Source: Gibbula magus | Taxonomy: Eukaryota > Mollusca > Gastropoda > Trochida > Trochidae | DNA: 64,000 nucleotides | NCBI GenBank assembly: GCA_936450465.1 | Contig: OW388298.1 | Location: forward strand, 10,798,663-10,862,662 | Direction: 5' to 3' | In this document: positions 1 through 12,404 of the stretch, one piece after another | How the letters are laid out: the number at the start of each line of letters is the position of its first letter | How positions within the stretch are numbered: position 1 is the first letter of the stretch | The notes under the pieces: model-generated | What the model was told of the DNA's origin: nothing | Database searches by the model: none | Seen by the model: the letters and a program-made list of their open reading frames with translations, nothing else | Made by a program: the position numbers and the translations under genes

Positions 1-763
1 CATTTACAATGCCAATTTTGTCAACAAATGTGCACAAAATCACTGTTTGTTCTACCTCCAAAATGTCTTGATTTTCAAAAGTCGATAAAAAAATTTCAGA
101 ATGATGTATAAATTTCATTTCATGTCGTCTGCTTTCCAAAAGTATGTCATGTGGCAGTGTGCCAACAATCAAATACTGGTCGTCACACAACTTATTTTAT
201 TAAGCCAGAGAAGTCGTCTGTTGGATTGTCAAAATATTCATAGAGATGTTAAAAAATAATAATTTCAAAATAAGTTACTTGAGAAAAATATTTATCATTA
301 TTTAATTTCATATTCATTTATTTGAGCATTGGTTATTTCTTCACATGGTGTTGTCAGTCAATCAATGTATAAAGTTGTTTGTGAATAAAATATTCTCAAA
401 ATAAATATTAAGCAAGTTTGTCATAATTTTTTTGGAAAATAAATACATTAAGAGTTTTCTTACTTCTACAATAACAAAATATATTAAATTGTATAAAGAA
501 TGCCTTCAATTCAGAAAGAAAAATATGTCAGGTCAACAGATGACCATACTTGACTAATCATACATAATTAGTCTTGAAGAAAACAGCATTAAATCAAAGG
601 TCACGAACTTGTGTCCCAAGGCCACTACACTCGTTTTTTGACAGCAAATGTTTCTCCTTGATCAAAGCTTCTGCTGTAATATAAAATATCCACCTGATCC
701 TGTCAGGTAATTCATAAAATGTTATAATTTTGCTGTAAACTTTCAAACTAGGCTGACATGCAT
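1..763. other. AT-rich intergenic DNA, nothing recognised
   Basis: No open frame of useful length, no tRNA-like box and no clear repeat was seen here. The stretch leads directly into the 33-bp minisatellite. Confidence 0.5.
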
Positions 764-818
764 TTATTGAAGAGAAATTATTGATAGATGCTTAGGGCCA
801 CGAACTTTGGGCACTCGA

Positions 819-3800
819 GGATATGTACCCACACTATTTTTCATCAAATTGTGATATGTACCCACACTATTTTTCATCAAATTGTGATATGTACCCACAC
901 TATTTTTCATCAAATTGTGATATGTACCCACAATTTTTTTCATCAAACTGTGATATGTACCCACACTATTTTTCATCAAATTGTGATATGTACCCACACT
1001 TTTTTTCATCAAATTGTGATATGTACCCACACTATTTTTCATCAAATTGTGATATGTACCCACACTATTTTTCATCAAATTGTGATATGTACCCACACTA
1101 TTTTTCATCGAATTGTGATATGTACCCACACTGTTTTTCATCGAATTGTGATATTTACCCATACTATTTTTCAGCAACTTGTTATATCTACCCACACTAT
1201 TTTTCATCAAATTTTGATGATATATATCCGTTTTTGTTTAATAAAATTGTGAAGATATATAACCTCAATGTTTTTCATCAAATTGTGATGATATATCTCC
1301 ACACAATTTTTCATCAGATTGTGATATGTACCCTCACAATTTTTCTTAAAATTATGATATGTACCCACACTATTTTTCATCAAATTGTGATATGTACCCA
1401 CACTATTTTTCATCAAATTGTGATGATATATAACCTCACTGTTTTTCATCAAATTTTGATGATATATAACCACACAACTTTTCATCAGATTGTGATATGT
1501 ACCCTCACAATTTTTCATAAAATTGTGATATGTACCCACACTATTTTTCATCAAATTGTGATGATATATATCCATACATTTTACCCACACTGGGTTTTCA
1601 TCAAATTGTGATATGTACCCACACTTTTCTTCATCAAATTGTGATATGTACCCACACTGTTTTTTGTTTTTTTTTGTTTAATAAAATTGTGAAGATATAT
1701 AACCTCAATGTTTTTCATCAAATTGTGATGATATATGTCCACACAATTTTTCATCAGATTGTGATATGTACCCTCACAATTTTTCTTAAAATTGTGATAT
1801 GTACCAATACTATTTTTCATCAAAGTGTGATATGTACCCACACTATTTTTCATCAAATTGTGATGATATATATTATAACCTCACTGTTTTTCATCAAATG
1901 TTGATGATATATAACCACACAACTTTTCATCAGATTGTGATATGTACCCACACTATTTTTCATCAAATTGTGATATGTACCCACACTATTTTTCATCGAA
2001 TTGTGATATGTACCCACACTGTTTTTCATCGAATTGTGATATTTACCCATACTATTTTTCAGCAACTTGTTATATCTACCCACACTATTTTTCATCAAAT
2101 TTTGATGATATATATCCGTTTTTGTTTAATAAAATTGTGAAGATATATAACCTCAATGTTTTTCATCAAATTGTGATGATATATCTCCACACAATTTTTC
2201 ATCAGATTGTGATATGTACCCTCACAATTTTTCTTAAAATTGTGATATGTACCCACACTATTTTTCATCAAATTGTGATATGTACCCACACTATTTTTCA
2301 TCAAATTGTGATGATATATAACCTCACTGTTTTTCATCAAATTTTGATGATATATAACAACACAACTTTTCATCAGATTGTGATATGTACCCTCACAATT
2401 TTTCATAAAATTGTGATATGTACCCACACTATTTTTCATCAAATTGTGATGATATATATCCATACATTTTACCCACACTGGGTTTTCATCAAATTGTGAT
2501 ATGTACCCACACTTTTCTTCATCAAATTGTGATATGTACCCACACTGTTTTTTGTTTTTTTTGTTTAATAAAATTGTGAAGATATATAACCTCAATGTTT
2601 TTCATCAAATTGTGATGATATATGTCCACACAATTTTTCATCAGATTGTGATATGTACCCTCACAATTTTTCTTAAAATTGTGATATGTACCAATACTAT
2701 TTTTCATCAAAGTGTGATATGTACCCACACTATTTTTCATCAAATTGTGATGATATATATTATAACCTCACTGTTTTTCATCAAATGTTGATGATATATA
2801 ACCACACAACTTTTCATCAGATTGTGATATGTACCCACACTATTTTTCATCAAATTGTGATATGTACCCACACTATTTTTCATCGAATTGTGATATGTAC
2901 CCACACTGTTTTTCATCGAATTGTGATATTTACCCATACTATTTTTCAGCAACTTGTTATATCTACCCACACTATTTTTCATCAAATTTTGATGATATAT
3001 ATCCGTTTTTGTTTAATAAAATTGTGAAGATATATAACCTCAATGTTTTTCATCAAATTGTGATGATATATCTCCACACAATTTTTCATCAGATTGTGAT
3101 ATGTACCCTCACAATTTTTCTTAAAATTGTGATATGTACCCACACTATTTTTCATCAAATTGTGATATGTACCCACACTATTTTTCATCAAATTGTGATG
3201 ATATATAACCTCACTGTTTTTCATCAAATTTTGATGATATATAACAACACAACTTTTCATCAGATTGTGATATGTACCCTCACAATTTTTCATAAAATTG
3301 TGATATGTACCCACACTATTTTTCATCAAATTGTGATGATATATATCCATACATTTTACCCACACTGGGTTTTCATCAAATTGTGATATGTACCCACACT
3401 GTTTTTTGTTTTTTTTTGTTTAATAAAATTGTGAAGATATATAACCTCAATGTTTTTCATCAAATTGTGATGATATATGTCCACACAATTTTTCATCAGA
3501 TTGTGATATGTACCCTCACAATTTTTCTTAAAATTGTGATATGTACCCACACTATTTTTCATCAAATTGTGATGATATATATTATAACCTCACTGTTTTT
3601 CATCAAATGTTGATGATATATAAAGACACAACTTTTCATCAGATTGTGATATGTAACCACATTATATTTCATCAAATTGTGATATGTACCCACGCTGTTT
3701 TTCATCTAATTGTGATATGAACCAACCCTGGTTTCATGAAATTGTGATGATATATAACCTCACTTTTTTCACCCAATTGTGATATGTACCCACACTATTT

Positions 3801-4040
3801 TTCATCAAATTGTGATGATATATAACCTCACTGTTTTTCATCAAATTTTGATGATATATAACCACACAACTTTTCATCAGATTGTGATATGTAACCACAC
3901 TATATTTCATCAAATTGTTATATGTACCCACGCTGTTTTTCATGAAATTGTGATGATATATAACCAAACTGTTTTTCGTGAAATTGTGATATATAACCAC
4001 ACTATTTTTCATCAAATTATGATATGTACCCACACTATTA
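819..4040. repeat. 33-bp minisatellite with ~887-bp higher-order repeat
   Basis: Tandem units begin ATGTACCCACAC and end TTTTTCATCAAATTGTGAT, about 33 bp each. Slightly longer 36-bp variants carry GATGATATATAACC. Because 33 and 36 are multiples of three, both strands show long artificial open frames reading as an 11-residue peptide repeat; these are not genes. A block of about 887 bp containing a fixed order of variant units recurs: the segment at about 1942-2828 is repeated at 2829-3612, and most of it is already present at about 1054-1941. Differences between blocks include loss of two units near 3390. The outer units (3620-4040) are more diverged than the central ones, as is usual for a homogenised array. 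Confidence 0.95.
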
Positions 4041-4732
4041 GACAGTTCTCTCCCAGTTGGAACACTGTTTGAGTTGGGACACTAACAGAGATTTGATGTG
4101 ACACTTTGGGTTGTGAGAATAACAGTTGTAAGTCTGCTTTTATGTTCTGCTGATCTCTTATATTCTTACCATTGCGGTGAGACGTTCTGCTTTTCTAGCA
4201 TTCTAATTTTCTCAATCCGGTGAACATTTTTTAAATGGATTTTCAAATGTACCCTGGACTTTGTAACTCTTGTATTTTGAGCCAATTAACCTGTGTGTTG
4301 TGTATTCATAGATGTGGTACAATATCCGTTGTTCGTTAATTGAATTTTAATTCTGTAATAAACAATGTTCTATCAGTTTACTCTCTCGTCCTGGTACTTT
4401 GTCTGGTTTTAACTCATTAATAAAAGTGGTTGAACTTTGGTTACGCTTTCTTAGACACAGGAATTAGTGGCATCTCTTAACGAGACAGTAATAGGCTTTG
4501 AATTCCCAACAACGAGAGCATTTGCATGAATACCTCTCTCCGTTTCACAGTGTAAAGCTATCACACCTTGTAAACTCTTGTTTATGACACTGTTTCCGTT
4601 GTTAACAATAATGTAAGCGAAACAAAAGCATGGGGTTAAGTAGCACGAATATATTCATCATTTTAGTGTGTTCATTGTAATGAAAACATTAGTAAACAAG
4701 TAATCAAAGACTATAACAAAAACGCTTTACAT
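4041..4732. other. intergenic DNA, nothing recognised
   Basis: Unique-looking AT-rich sequence between the minisatellite and a SINE. There is an AATAAA at about 4358, but no gene that it could serve was found. Confidence 0.4.
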
Positions 4733-5155
4733 GTGATCTCAAGGAGGCAGTGACCACACGTGACTTGTCACTTTCAATCAACAATGGTATAATAATAGTA
4801 TATTATATTTATAATGCGCACATATCCAAAGCACTATACAAATATTACCCTGAAGGAATCGTACTTTCGGTGCCGCCTATGAAGCGCTCCGTGCGAACGT
4901 TTTGGTCTATACATTCCCATGTCCAGATACCCATTTCTACAGCTGAGTGAACTGAGTGCAATGTGGATGAAGTGCCTTGCCGAAGGACAAAACACTGTAT
5001 GAGACCCAGGTCACAAATGTTTGGTGTCTTCACCAGAATTCGAACCCTGGCCGTAGGGACGAGAGGCAGACATGCTAACCACTACACCACTGTGCTATAC
5101 GTGTAATCTCAAGGAGGCAGTGAACGCACGCTACTTGTCACTTGCAATCAACAAT
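4733..5155. repeat. ~55-bp imperfect direct repeats flanking a SINE
   Basis: The sequence beginning ATCTCAAGGAGGCAGTGA at 4736 and ending CAATCAACAATG near 4785 is repeated at about 5104-5155 with several substitutions. The two copies bracket the SINE at 4787-5096. They are much longer than the 7-20 bp target duplications usual for LINE-mobilised SINEs. Confidence 0.8.
4787..5096 (-). mobile_element. tRNA-derived SINE with DeuSINE/Meta-SINE-like core, copy 1
   Basis: Read on the minus strand, the element opens with a tRNA-like head: AGCACAGTGGTGTAGTGGTT provides the A box and GGTTCGAATTC the B box. Next comes a central core containing CAAGGCACTT, ATTGCACTCAG and AAATGGGTATCTGG, and an AT-rich tail ends the element. 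A core of this shape (CAAGGCACTT ... ATGGGTACC) is known from the DeuSINE/Meta-SINE group across animals. A second copy with the same head, core and tail lies at 62060-62398. The family assignment is from memory of the core motif and was not searched. Confidence 0.8.
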
Positions 5156-6904
5156 GTTGTCAAATGCGTGTCTGGATCGTCCGATCACAAATAAGATGTG
5201 CCCGACAGCATACTCAAATATAGTGTCTCAACTGACCAGTTGTGATTGAGATGTAATTGGTATTTGTTTATGGTTAATGTTTTCTTTGATAACAATCACC
5301 ACAACAAAGTCATTAGGTATTCAACAAAGAAAGGTCGCTTCTATTGGTATCCACATACAATTAAAATTCCTCTTCGTACAACCTAAGGGATATTTGAATT
5401 TTGAAATATCTCACTGAACTGTTTATACACTTTTAAATTAAATTTATTTAACAAGTTTTTATTCGGACAGTGCAATCGTTTGTGTTGTTATTGAATAAAA
5501 CTGTGTATTCTCATTTACGAAAATAATGTAATCAAAGGTTTTTAACTGATAACGTTTTATTGCATGTTATATAAATCATCTTCAATATCTTGAACATATG
5601 ACTGTGGTTTTGTGGTGATAGAGACATCCCTGAAGACAATGCTCTTATTATACATATTATAATTATATATTATTATACTTACTAACGTTCAGCTATGATC
5701 TCTTGACATGATGCATCATATGACCTTTATGTATCACCAATACAGGAAAACTGGGCAGTAAATGTATTGTAAGTCCAATGGGAAGTGATACACATTTGAA
5801 GTTGACTACGATTAAGTTTCAACCTTTGTGACACCCTTGCTTCATTGGTTAGAAGATGTGTGGAAGGAATAGTTTAGTAACTTTATATACTTACTTCTGC
5901 TTCAATGTAAATTTTCTTTATTCACTTATTTTATAACATTTTATTTATTCCATGCAACATCACAATACACTCAGGACACAGGGGCTTGTATCGCTTAGAA
6001 ACAGCGTTTGAAAGACATAAACCTATATTTACCTTACCCGATTACTAGATAAAAGGAAAGGGATGTAACATCGAAACCTCCTCATTCAAAGTCTTATTTC
6101 GCATAAAAAATTCTGTTATGGCAAAGTCGATGACTACGATACGAAAGCTAAATGATTTCCCTACAAAATGACCTATGTATGGTCACAATCGGATCATTAT
6201 TTCAAAAGGTATGAAACAACATATATCGGTACCTTTAAACTTTCAAGCCAATTTCCCCGCTCACAAAAATCCGTGAAAACTTATCTTTTAAAATCGTTTA
6301 TTAATTCCAGCAATGTTGACAGCACCTATGAATACTGAATTGTCCGCCTTGCCTTGCTGTGGGATATCAATGGCTTGTCACATGACCAAATCACGTGACA
6401 TGGAGACAAGCTTTGGGACAAAATGGCGAAAATAAAAATTAATCTATCTGAACAATATGATTAAAATGAATAAACTTAAAACAAGACAGAACGCCTGGGT
6501 AAGATGGAATGTGTTACAATTGTTTATTACAGAATCAACATTCAGTTAACGAAAGAACGGATCTTGAACCACACAAAAAGACACAAAAATCACAACACAA
6601 TGTTAATTAGTTCAAAATACCTAAAACAGCTATAACTTAAGTCAAGAATACTACCAGAAGAGACCATGAACCAGGAATGTGGTAAGGTTGTGGACCCTGA
6701 CAGGAAGGAAACTATTGGGTCTACATCCTCACTATATCCGAGATATAATGGCGTCTCTATATTATCTACCGTTTTTTAAGTCTAAAAAGTTCTTTGTTTT
6801 CGCGTTATATTGAGGATCCCTGGAAAATAGAGTCGTTCATAAAACCTGAAATCCCTGTTTACAGCCACGATATGAAGGTTGCTTTTATACCAATGAATTC
6901 CATG
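5156..6904. other. intergenic DNA, nothing recognised
   Basis: AT-rich sequence with no convincing exon, RNA gene or repeat. Short open frames here are few and lack splice context or family resemblance. Confidence 0.4.
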
Positions 6905-6990
6905 TGCCTTGGTGGCACAATAGGCTAAAGCGTTAGCACACGTACTACAAGTGTTAGTGGATATACGGGTTCGAGACGCACTTTCATAAA
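6905..6990 (+). repeat. possible tRNA-like SINE head (degraded)
   Basis: TGGTGGCACAATAGGCTAAA resembles a polymerase III A box region. About 50 bases later GGTTCGAGACG resembles a B box. The flanks do not match the other SINEs in this window, and an acceptor stem cannot be drawn cleanly, so this is probably the remains of a tRNA-derived SINE rather than a working tRNA. Confidence 0.4.
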
Positions 6991-8540
6991 AACATTTGCA
7001 ATTCATATTCTGACAAAAGTTTGAGAAATTTCGAAACTAGTCTAAAATACTTTCTTCTTTACGTCTTCTTTACTTTCACATCATCATCTAAGTAAATAAA
7101 TCAATTTTTACAATCATTGTAATTCCTCCTATCAGGGTTACAATTGTCTCTGTAGACCTTCCTGGGGTCCCCTTTACCGGGTGTTATGGTTTAGAAAGGT
7201 CGTTTCAAACATCATGTTATATGGCTAGTAGGTTGATAATTAGGATTACACATATGAGAAGACTATATGAGTAAGATAAGAATGCTTGAATAGTAAAACG
7301 TATCACCACAATGGGAGAATATGGACAGACAGGCAGGCAGACGACCAGACACATTTTTATTTTCGCCTCATGATACAAAAATAGAATATATACAAAAATA
7401 AAACATTACAGTAAAACGTTGCATCATACAAAACTTAATTATGAGAGACAATTATGTCAGGATAAAATGTGCACAATAAGAAATGAGTATAATATGGATA
7501 CAGTAAATTGTATAGGGTAATATTAAACTGCGAAGATATATACAGATTTGCGATACTTTAAGTTTAGGCATATAAAAACGATAAACTTGACAACCGAGTA
7601 TAAAACTATCTTTTAAAAAAACATCAAATAGACTTGTACATGTCGATGCAAGTTGAGAGCGGTCATTCATATACAAAGGACAGTGCAATAAAACATGGCA
7701 TTCATTTTCAATAAAATCTTTTCAATAAAAGCATGTCCTTACAGACAGAGGACACCCGATGTAATGACCAGTTTTGATCTTAAGCGGCGCTACTCCACAT
7801 CTGAAAAGTGATAGTGACTTTGTCATTGAACTAGACATGTTAAATTACATAACATTTACAGCCAAAATTCATTTTAAAACTCCAGAAAGTGCGAAGTGGA
7901 AGAATATAAGTGATTAACATAAGACTTAAAAATATTATTCTCACCAACCCAACGCCTTCTAAGATAGATGTTTCTTATCATATACCCATAAGAGTGTCCC
8001 GACTCAAGCAGTCCTCCCATATGGAGAGAACTGTCCAATTGACAAAGAGCCATCAAGGCTATTTAATTAGTCATGTATAACAGTATAACTATCACTTGAC
8101 AAAAAGAAGCATCCGTTTTCAAACATAAAGCTCGGCATATCTTGCCAACAATGTTAAAACCAATGAAGTTTAATATAGTATGCATGTAAAGTGGAAACTT
8201 GTCCCATTACAATTGTACAATTGACGACAACACAACATAAGAATACATTTGATAAAAAGTAAAAGCAGGGCCTATCCAAGAGTCAATCAAGACGTACACA
8301 TGAACAGAACGAACTCATCACGAAATTACAGCAAGCCAAATACCAGGCAAAAATCCTCTTCACTGGCAGATTGAGGCGGGGGTGAGGTGGCAATGGGGTA
8401 TTAGGGGGTGGCTACGTTCTTCATATTCATCATTAGTTTGACATTTAGACAATACTTTCCGAATTCTGTGTTCACAAGATACCCTTAATCCATATAATAG
8501 TAAGCATTTTAAAGCTATGGCTGCCTGGTGCTGCATTTGC
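6991..8540. other. intergenic DNA with a G-rich patch
   Basis: No gene was seen. A G-rich stretch at about 8366-8410 contains GGGGG, GGGG and GGGGG runs separated by short spacers and could fold as a quadruplex. A short CAGACAGGCAGG-type microsatellite lies near 7325-7350. Confidence 0.4.
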
Positions 8541-8854
8541 TAACGTCTGGTGTTCAAGAGCAAATACTGCTTCAGTAGCTGTCAAATCTCAGGTACGAAA
8601 TACATTGGATATTCCTGTTCTCATTACCATGGTCAATGTTTTAGTTAATTAACATCTGAAATATAACATCTGAAAACAGAGCATATTCACCAGAATAATC
8701 TTTACATGTCACCAACGAATGGCCACTGTAATGGATGTTGAAAAGTTGTTCTTCCTATGTTCCTCAGAGTGAGGTCTGTCACTCATCATCTATCAAAAGA
8801 TGGGGAAAGTCTTATGTTCACAGGGATAATAAAGTGATATCTCAGTGCTGAAGA

Positions 8855-9028
8855 TGTGGGCAGAGCAGCTTCTCCGGTCCACGTCACATCCTTCACACTT
8901 GCCTCCACAAAACCGCCACATGTATAACAAAACTATTCACAGTGCTACGGATTTCGATAGAGCAACATCTCCTCACCACGTCACATCCTCCACACTTGCC
9001 TCCACATATCACCCACACACTGAAACTC
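8855..9028. repeat. 85-bp minisatellite, about two degraded units downstream of gene A
   Basis: Units contain CACGTCACATCCTCCACACT and TGCCTCCACA, the complement of the final coding exon of gene A. The first unit of the series is the coding exon end itself (9029-9100). The units below 9028 are progressively diverged; the one around 8860-8920 is the most decayed. The same unit is expanded to about 14 copies beside gene B. Confidence 0.85.
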
Positions 9029-11933
9029 CTATGGATGTGGATAGAGCAGCATCTCCCCCACCACGTCACATCCTCCACACTTGCCTCCACATTTAACATT
9101 TACCTCCATACCATTTTGATACCAATCTACTTTTGGATCATGAGATTTCGTTCCATACTTCTTCCATTTTAGCTGGAAAAGAAGTTAATATTAGTTTATC
9201 AAAATGCATTTTACTAATTGATAAGGTTCACCTTTCATATGCAAAGAAATAAAGGTCACTTAAAATAGTCTTGATGCAGTCAACAAAGTTACAAATGTTG
9301 TTACATGAAGTACACATATTTCAGTAGTGTATATCAGTAGTTTAACAATAATATCCAGTAAAACGTTTATTTATTTCTAAAAGTTAATTTTCATTCATTC
9401 AATTAGAAGGAAATATTTTGACAATATGCAGTATCTCCACTGCCCTTAGTGACACTATTAGTTTTATTAATTGCCAATATACTTTTGACTTCTTAGTGCT
9501 AAGATAATTGTAGGTAGGTAGGTTACCATTGGCTATTCCATAAGTAAGTTATCGTAACTTACCATAAGATAATATTATCTCCCATTGAAATTAATTTTTT
9601 TAATGTAACACTTACAAAACATACTTTTTAAAATATATTAGTAACAAACCGTTTGACTTAACTTCATCCCTGTGCCACCTGTATGTCCAGAAAACATACC
9701 TATGGCTCCGCAAGATTGACTGTAGCAGTCTTCTGATCTTCCATACATACAAGCATTTTCTCTTTTTGTTTCACAGAAGCGTATGTCATTTCGTACAATA
9801 GTCATTGTCTGAAAGTGATAATATAATTAGATTTCACATCTTTATAAACACACGTTTGGCCCCTTTGATTAAAATAGTTGGAGAAGCAAGTGATATGTTG
9901 TTCTAGTAATACTGTTAAGAAGGAGACATGGTCATCAGTATCCCGATCGTGTTAGTTCTTATTTAAACTCGTTATCTTCTACTAAAGGTTAAAGGGAGCT
10001 TCTCCTTTTTGAACTCTATCAAGGTGTTTATGTCACCAAGATACACTTAAAGGGGTAGTAGCACGTTTTTTGCAAATTTTATTTTTTCAAATTTCTCATT
10101 CATAATGATAGTTCATGTTTACTTTAGAGGGTAAAACATCTTATTACACAAACCAATTATTCTTAGAGGTAATAACGTTGTTGACCATAAAGCAAGAATT
10201 GCATGGCGGCCATTTTATTGTGAACACATTTTATTATTTCGAATAACAAAAACGATTCCCATGACTTTAAGGATCCATGTACACTCGTTATTTAACTTGG
10301 GTTTCCGAGAGAGAAGGGTGTTTTACTATTGGTGACATTATTTTTCAAATACATTTCATCGACGTATCTGAGCTACTGCCCCTTTAAAATTTGGTAATCC
10401 AATTTCAGTCACTTGCGGTTGAGGCTGTCCTCTTTGAATATACCATAAATAAAACAAAAACACAATAAAAGCAAAACACAAAAGCATGCTTTTTTATTCT
10501 CGAACCTCAACAAGGTATTTATGTCCTCATGCAACACACATCTAATTTGGTTATCCTATCTTATTCTCAATAAAACTGTACCATTTTTGTCAGAAGTTAC
10601 TTAAACCTATTTCCCCTATATTCCAATTCATTGCAGAGGATAGCAATCAATTACCGTTTGTATTTTATATAAAACGATTTCAACTATCAACATTTCTGTT
10701 TACACTCTTCACTCACAGGAAACTATTGATTATTGCCAATGATGTCAATGAAAGAAAAAATATTAACTGATTTAAAATATTGCTTATTTAACTTACATCT
10801 GGCAGAACTCTAATTTTCTTGAAGTGAACTTTTCCAGTTTTTTTCCAGACATATGCACCACAGACATATTTTCTTTGCAAACTACATCCAATTAATATGG
10901 ACTCTGTGTTGGGAAAATGTCCATAGTTTCGATCATTCAGAGAGACATATTCTTCTGGAGGGTTGACACTCATCAGGCAAAATATTTTCACAGCTTTTCC
11001 ATGGAATTGATGAGCTAATGGGAATAGTTTATACTCGCCATCTGTTGCATTTGGGTTGTCCAATTGTACGTCCAAGCATGTATTGGGTAGGTCTTATGAA
11101 AGTAAAACATTTCAAAGCGGTGTAAATGAATAGTAAAATATATTTATAACAAGGATTTTGTGTAATTCATCTTGATCTGTTTAGAAATAGTACGAAAACA
11201 TGAAAACAAAATGGTTTACACAATTTGCAACAGTGTCCTTTAACATCTTCAAGTCGACCTAATGACAACACAAAATAGGACGAGAAAGTATAATAGTGAA
11301 AGGACTTAAAAGAAGTATGGTAATTCATAAATTATTTCATATGTCTACTTGTGCAGTATAATATTTGTCTGGTAGCCCTTGTCTTTGAAACTTGCCCATA
11401 TTCTATCCTCTACGAAGTCATAAACAATAGCAAACGCATGTCGTTGAAAAAGGGGATCTCCTGAAAATTCATGCTGATGTATGCATAACTGGCAAAGTCG
11501 TACTGATAAAGTATCAATCATTATATGCACAATTGCTTGTGTAAATTTATCTTAGAAGTCCACAAAATGCTTTATACTAAAAGGCAGCTCAACACTTGGT
11601 AGCACATGTTATTTTTTAAATTAATTTCCTTTTGTAAGGAAATGTTATACTTAATAGCATCACAACATTTGTTAAAACATACTTACAAATCAAATCACTC
11701 CTGTAGCACTTATAACCAGAACGTTTCACGAGTCTGGTGTCATTCCTGCTGAGAACTGTTGCATGTGGTAAACACTGCTTCATCTCCGCATGGTAAAACA
11801 CAACTCTGCATCTGTGTTCATTGACGCAGTACTGGGCACATTGCAGGAACGTCTGTTTGTAAGTGAAATGTTCCTTCTGGTCTAAAACCAAATCATGAAA
11901 CAACAACACGAAGGAAACAAATGTAATATCCAT
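9029..11933 (-). CDS. gene A: secreted apple/PAN-like plus GON-domain protein (four exons)
   Basis: Predicted exons, in gene order: 11933-11687, 11092-10797, 9808-9650, 9172-9029, giving 281 residues. All junctions have GT/AG, and intron phases are 1, 0, 0. Exon 1 starts with a hydrophobic stretch (FVSFVLLF), then a cysteine pattern at residues 32, 36, 42, 54 and 76 resembling an apple/PAN fold. Exons 2-4 resemble the GON domain otherwise found at the C-terminus of ADAMTS9/ADAMTS20: C88, DGEY 100-103, IFC 119-121, PPEEY 127-131, YGRSEDCYS 203-211, GTG 226-228 and a terminal CGGKCGGC at 262-269. No protease or thrombospondin domain is seen. The product is probably extracellular. Gene B has the same exon lengths and phases apart from one extra codon, and the shared FVLLF stretch differs mainly at silent positions, which supports coding. 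The initiation codon and the absence of further upstream exons are inferred. Confidence 0.75.
10047..10387 (+). mobile_element. TTAA-flanked MITE (family 1, copy 1) in intron 2 of gene A
   Basis: The element is bounded by TTAA and has terminal inverted repeats TTAAAGGGGTAGTAGC (left) and GCTACTGCCCCTTTAA (right), about 341 bp in all, with no coding capacity. Related copies lie in the opposite orientation at 14784-15127 and 61986-62655. A TTAA target is typical of piggyBac-type transposases, but no transposase is present here. Confidence 0.85.
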
Positions 11934-12404
11934 TACTAGAGGCTACACGTCAATGAAGAAATATCAACACTTCAGTTGTCTCTGTAACTGTACTGGAGGT
12001 GGATCTTAGTGCCTGATGTAGATGGGTCGTGTGTCTCAGTAACTGTAGTGGAGGTGGATCTTAGTGCCATCTCGCAAATATTTGAACTGACAAAGATATG
12101 GAGCAAGAGAAGTTTCAGTATCTATCATAATCTACAGGACATATGATTTGTTGATATCACGACAAAAGTTAAGAATACCTAAGGTGGATTCGGTTCTCTT
12201 CATCAAATATTTCTAGAAATATATTTGATTTCTGTATGGTGAAACTCAACATTCTAATGTCAAAAGGTATGAATCTCTAAACTTACAGTGATTATTCGCA
12301 CAAACATTTCGAGAATTTCCACTCACTACTGAACATGGCAAATTATGAAATGTGATAGTTGTAAAAGTTATTCAAAGCGATCTATGTGAAGGAATTTAAA
12401 ATGA
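11934..12404. other. 5' flank of gene A with a short direct duplication
   Basis: About 30 bp containing TGGAGGTGGATCTTAGTGCC occurs at about 11984-12013 and again at about 12039-12068. No TATA box or other convincing promoter element was found. Confidence 0.45.

Noticed and set aside
764..3613. Many overlapping open frames of 70-260 codons on both strands
   Set aside because: They are the periodic translation of the 33/36-bp minisatellite; both strands and several frames stay open because the unit is a multiple of three.
819..4040. Possible CRISPR array
   Set aside because: Repeats are head-to-tail with no unique spacers, and the surroundings are animal-like with introns and SINEs.
4845..5033. 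62-codon minus-strand frame
   Set aside because: It lies entirely within the SINE.
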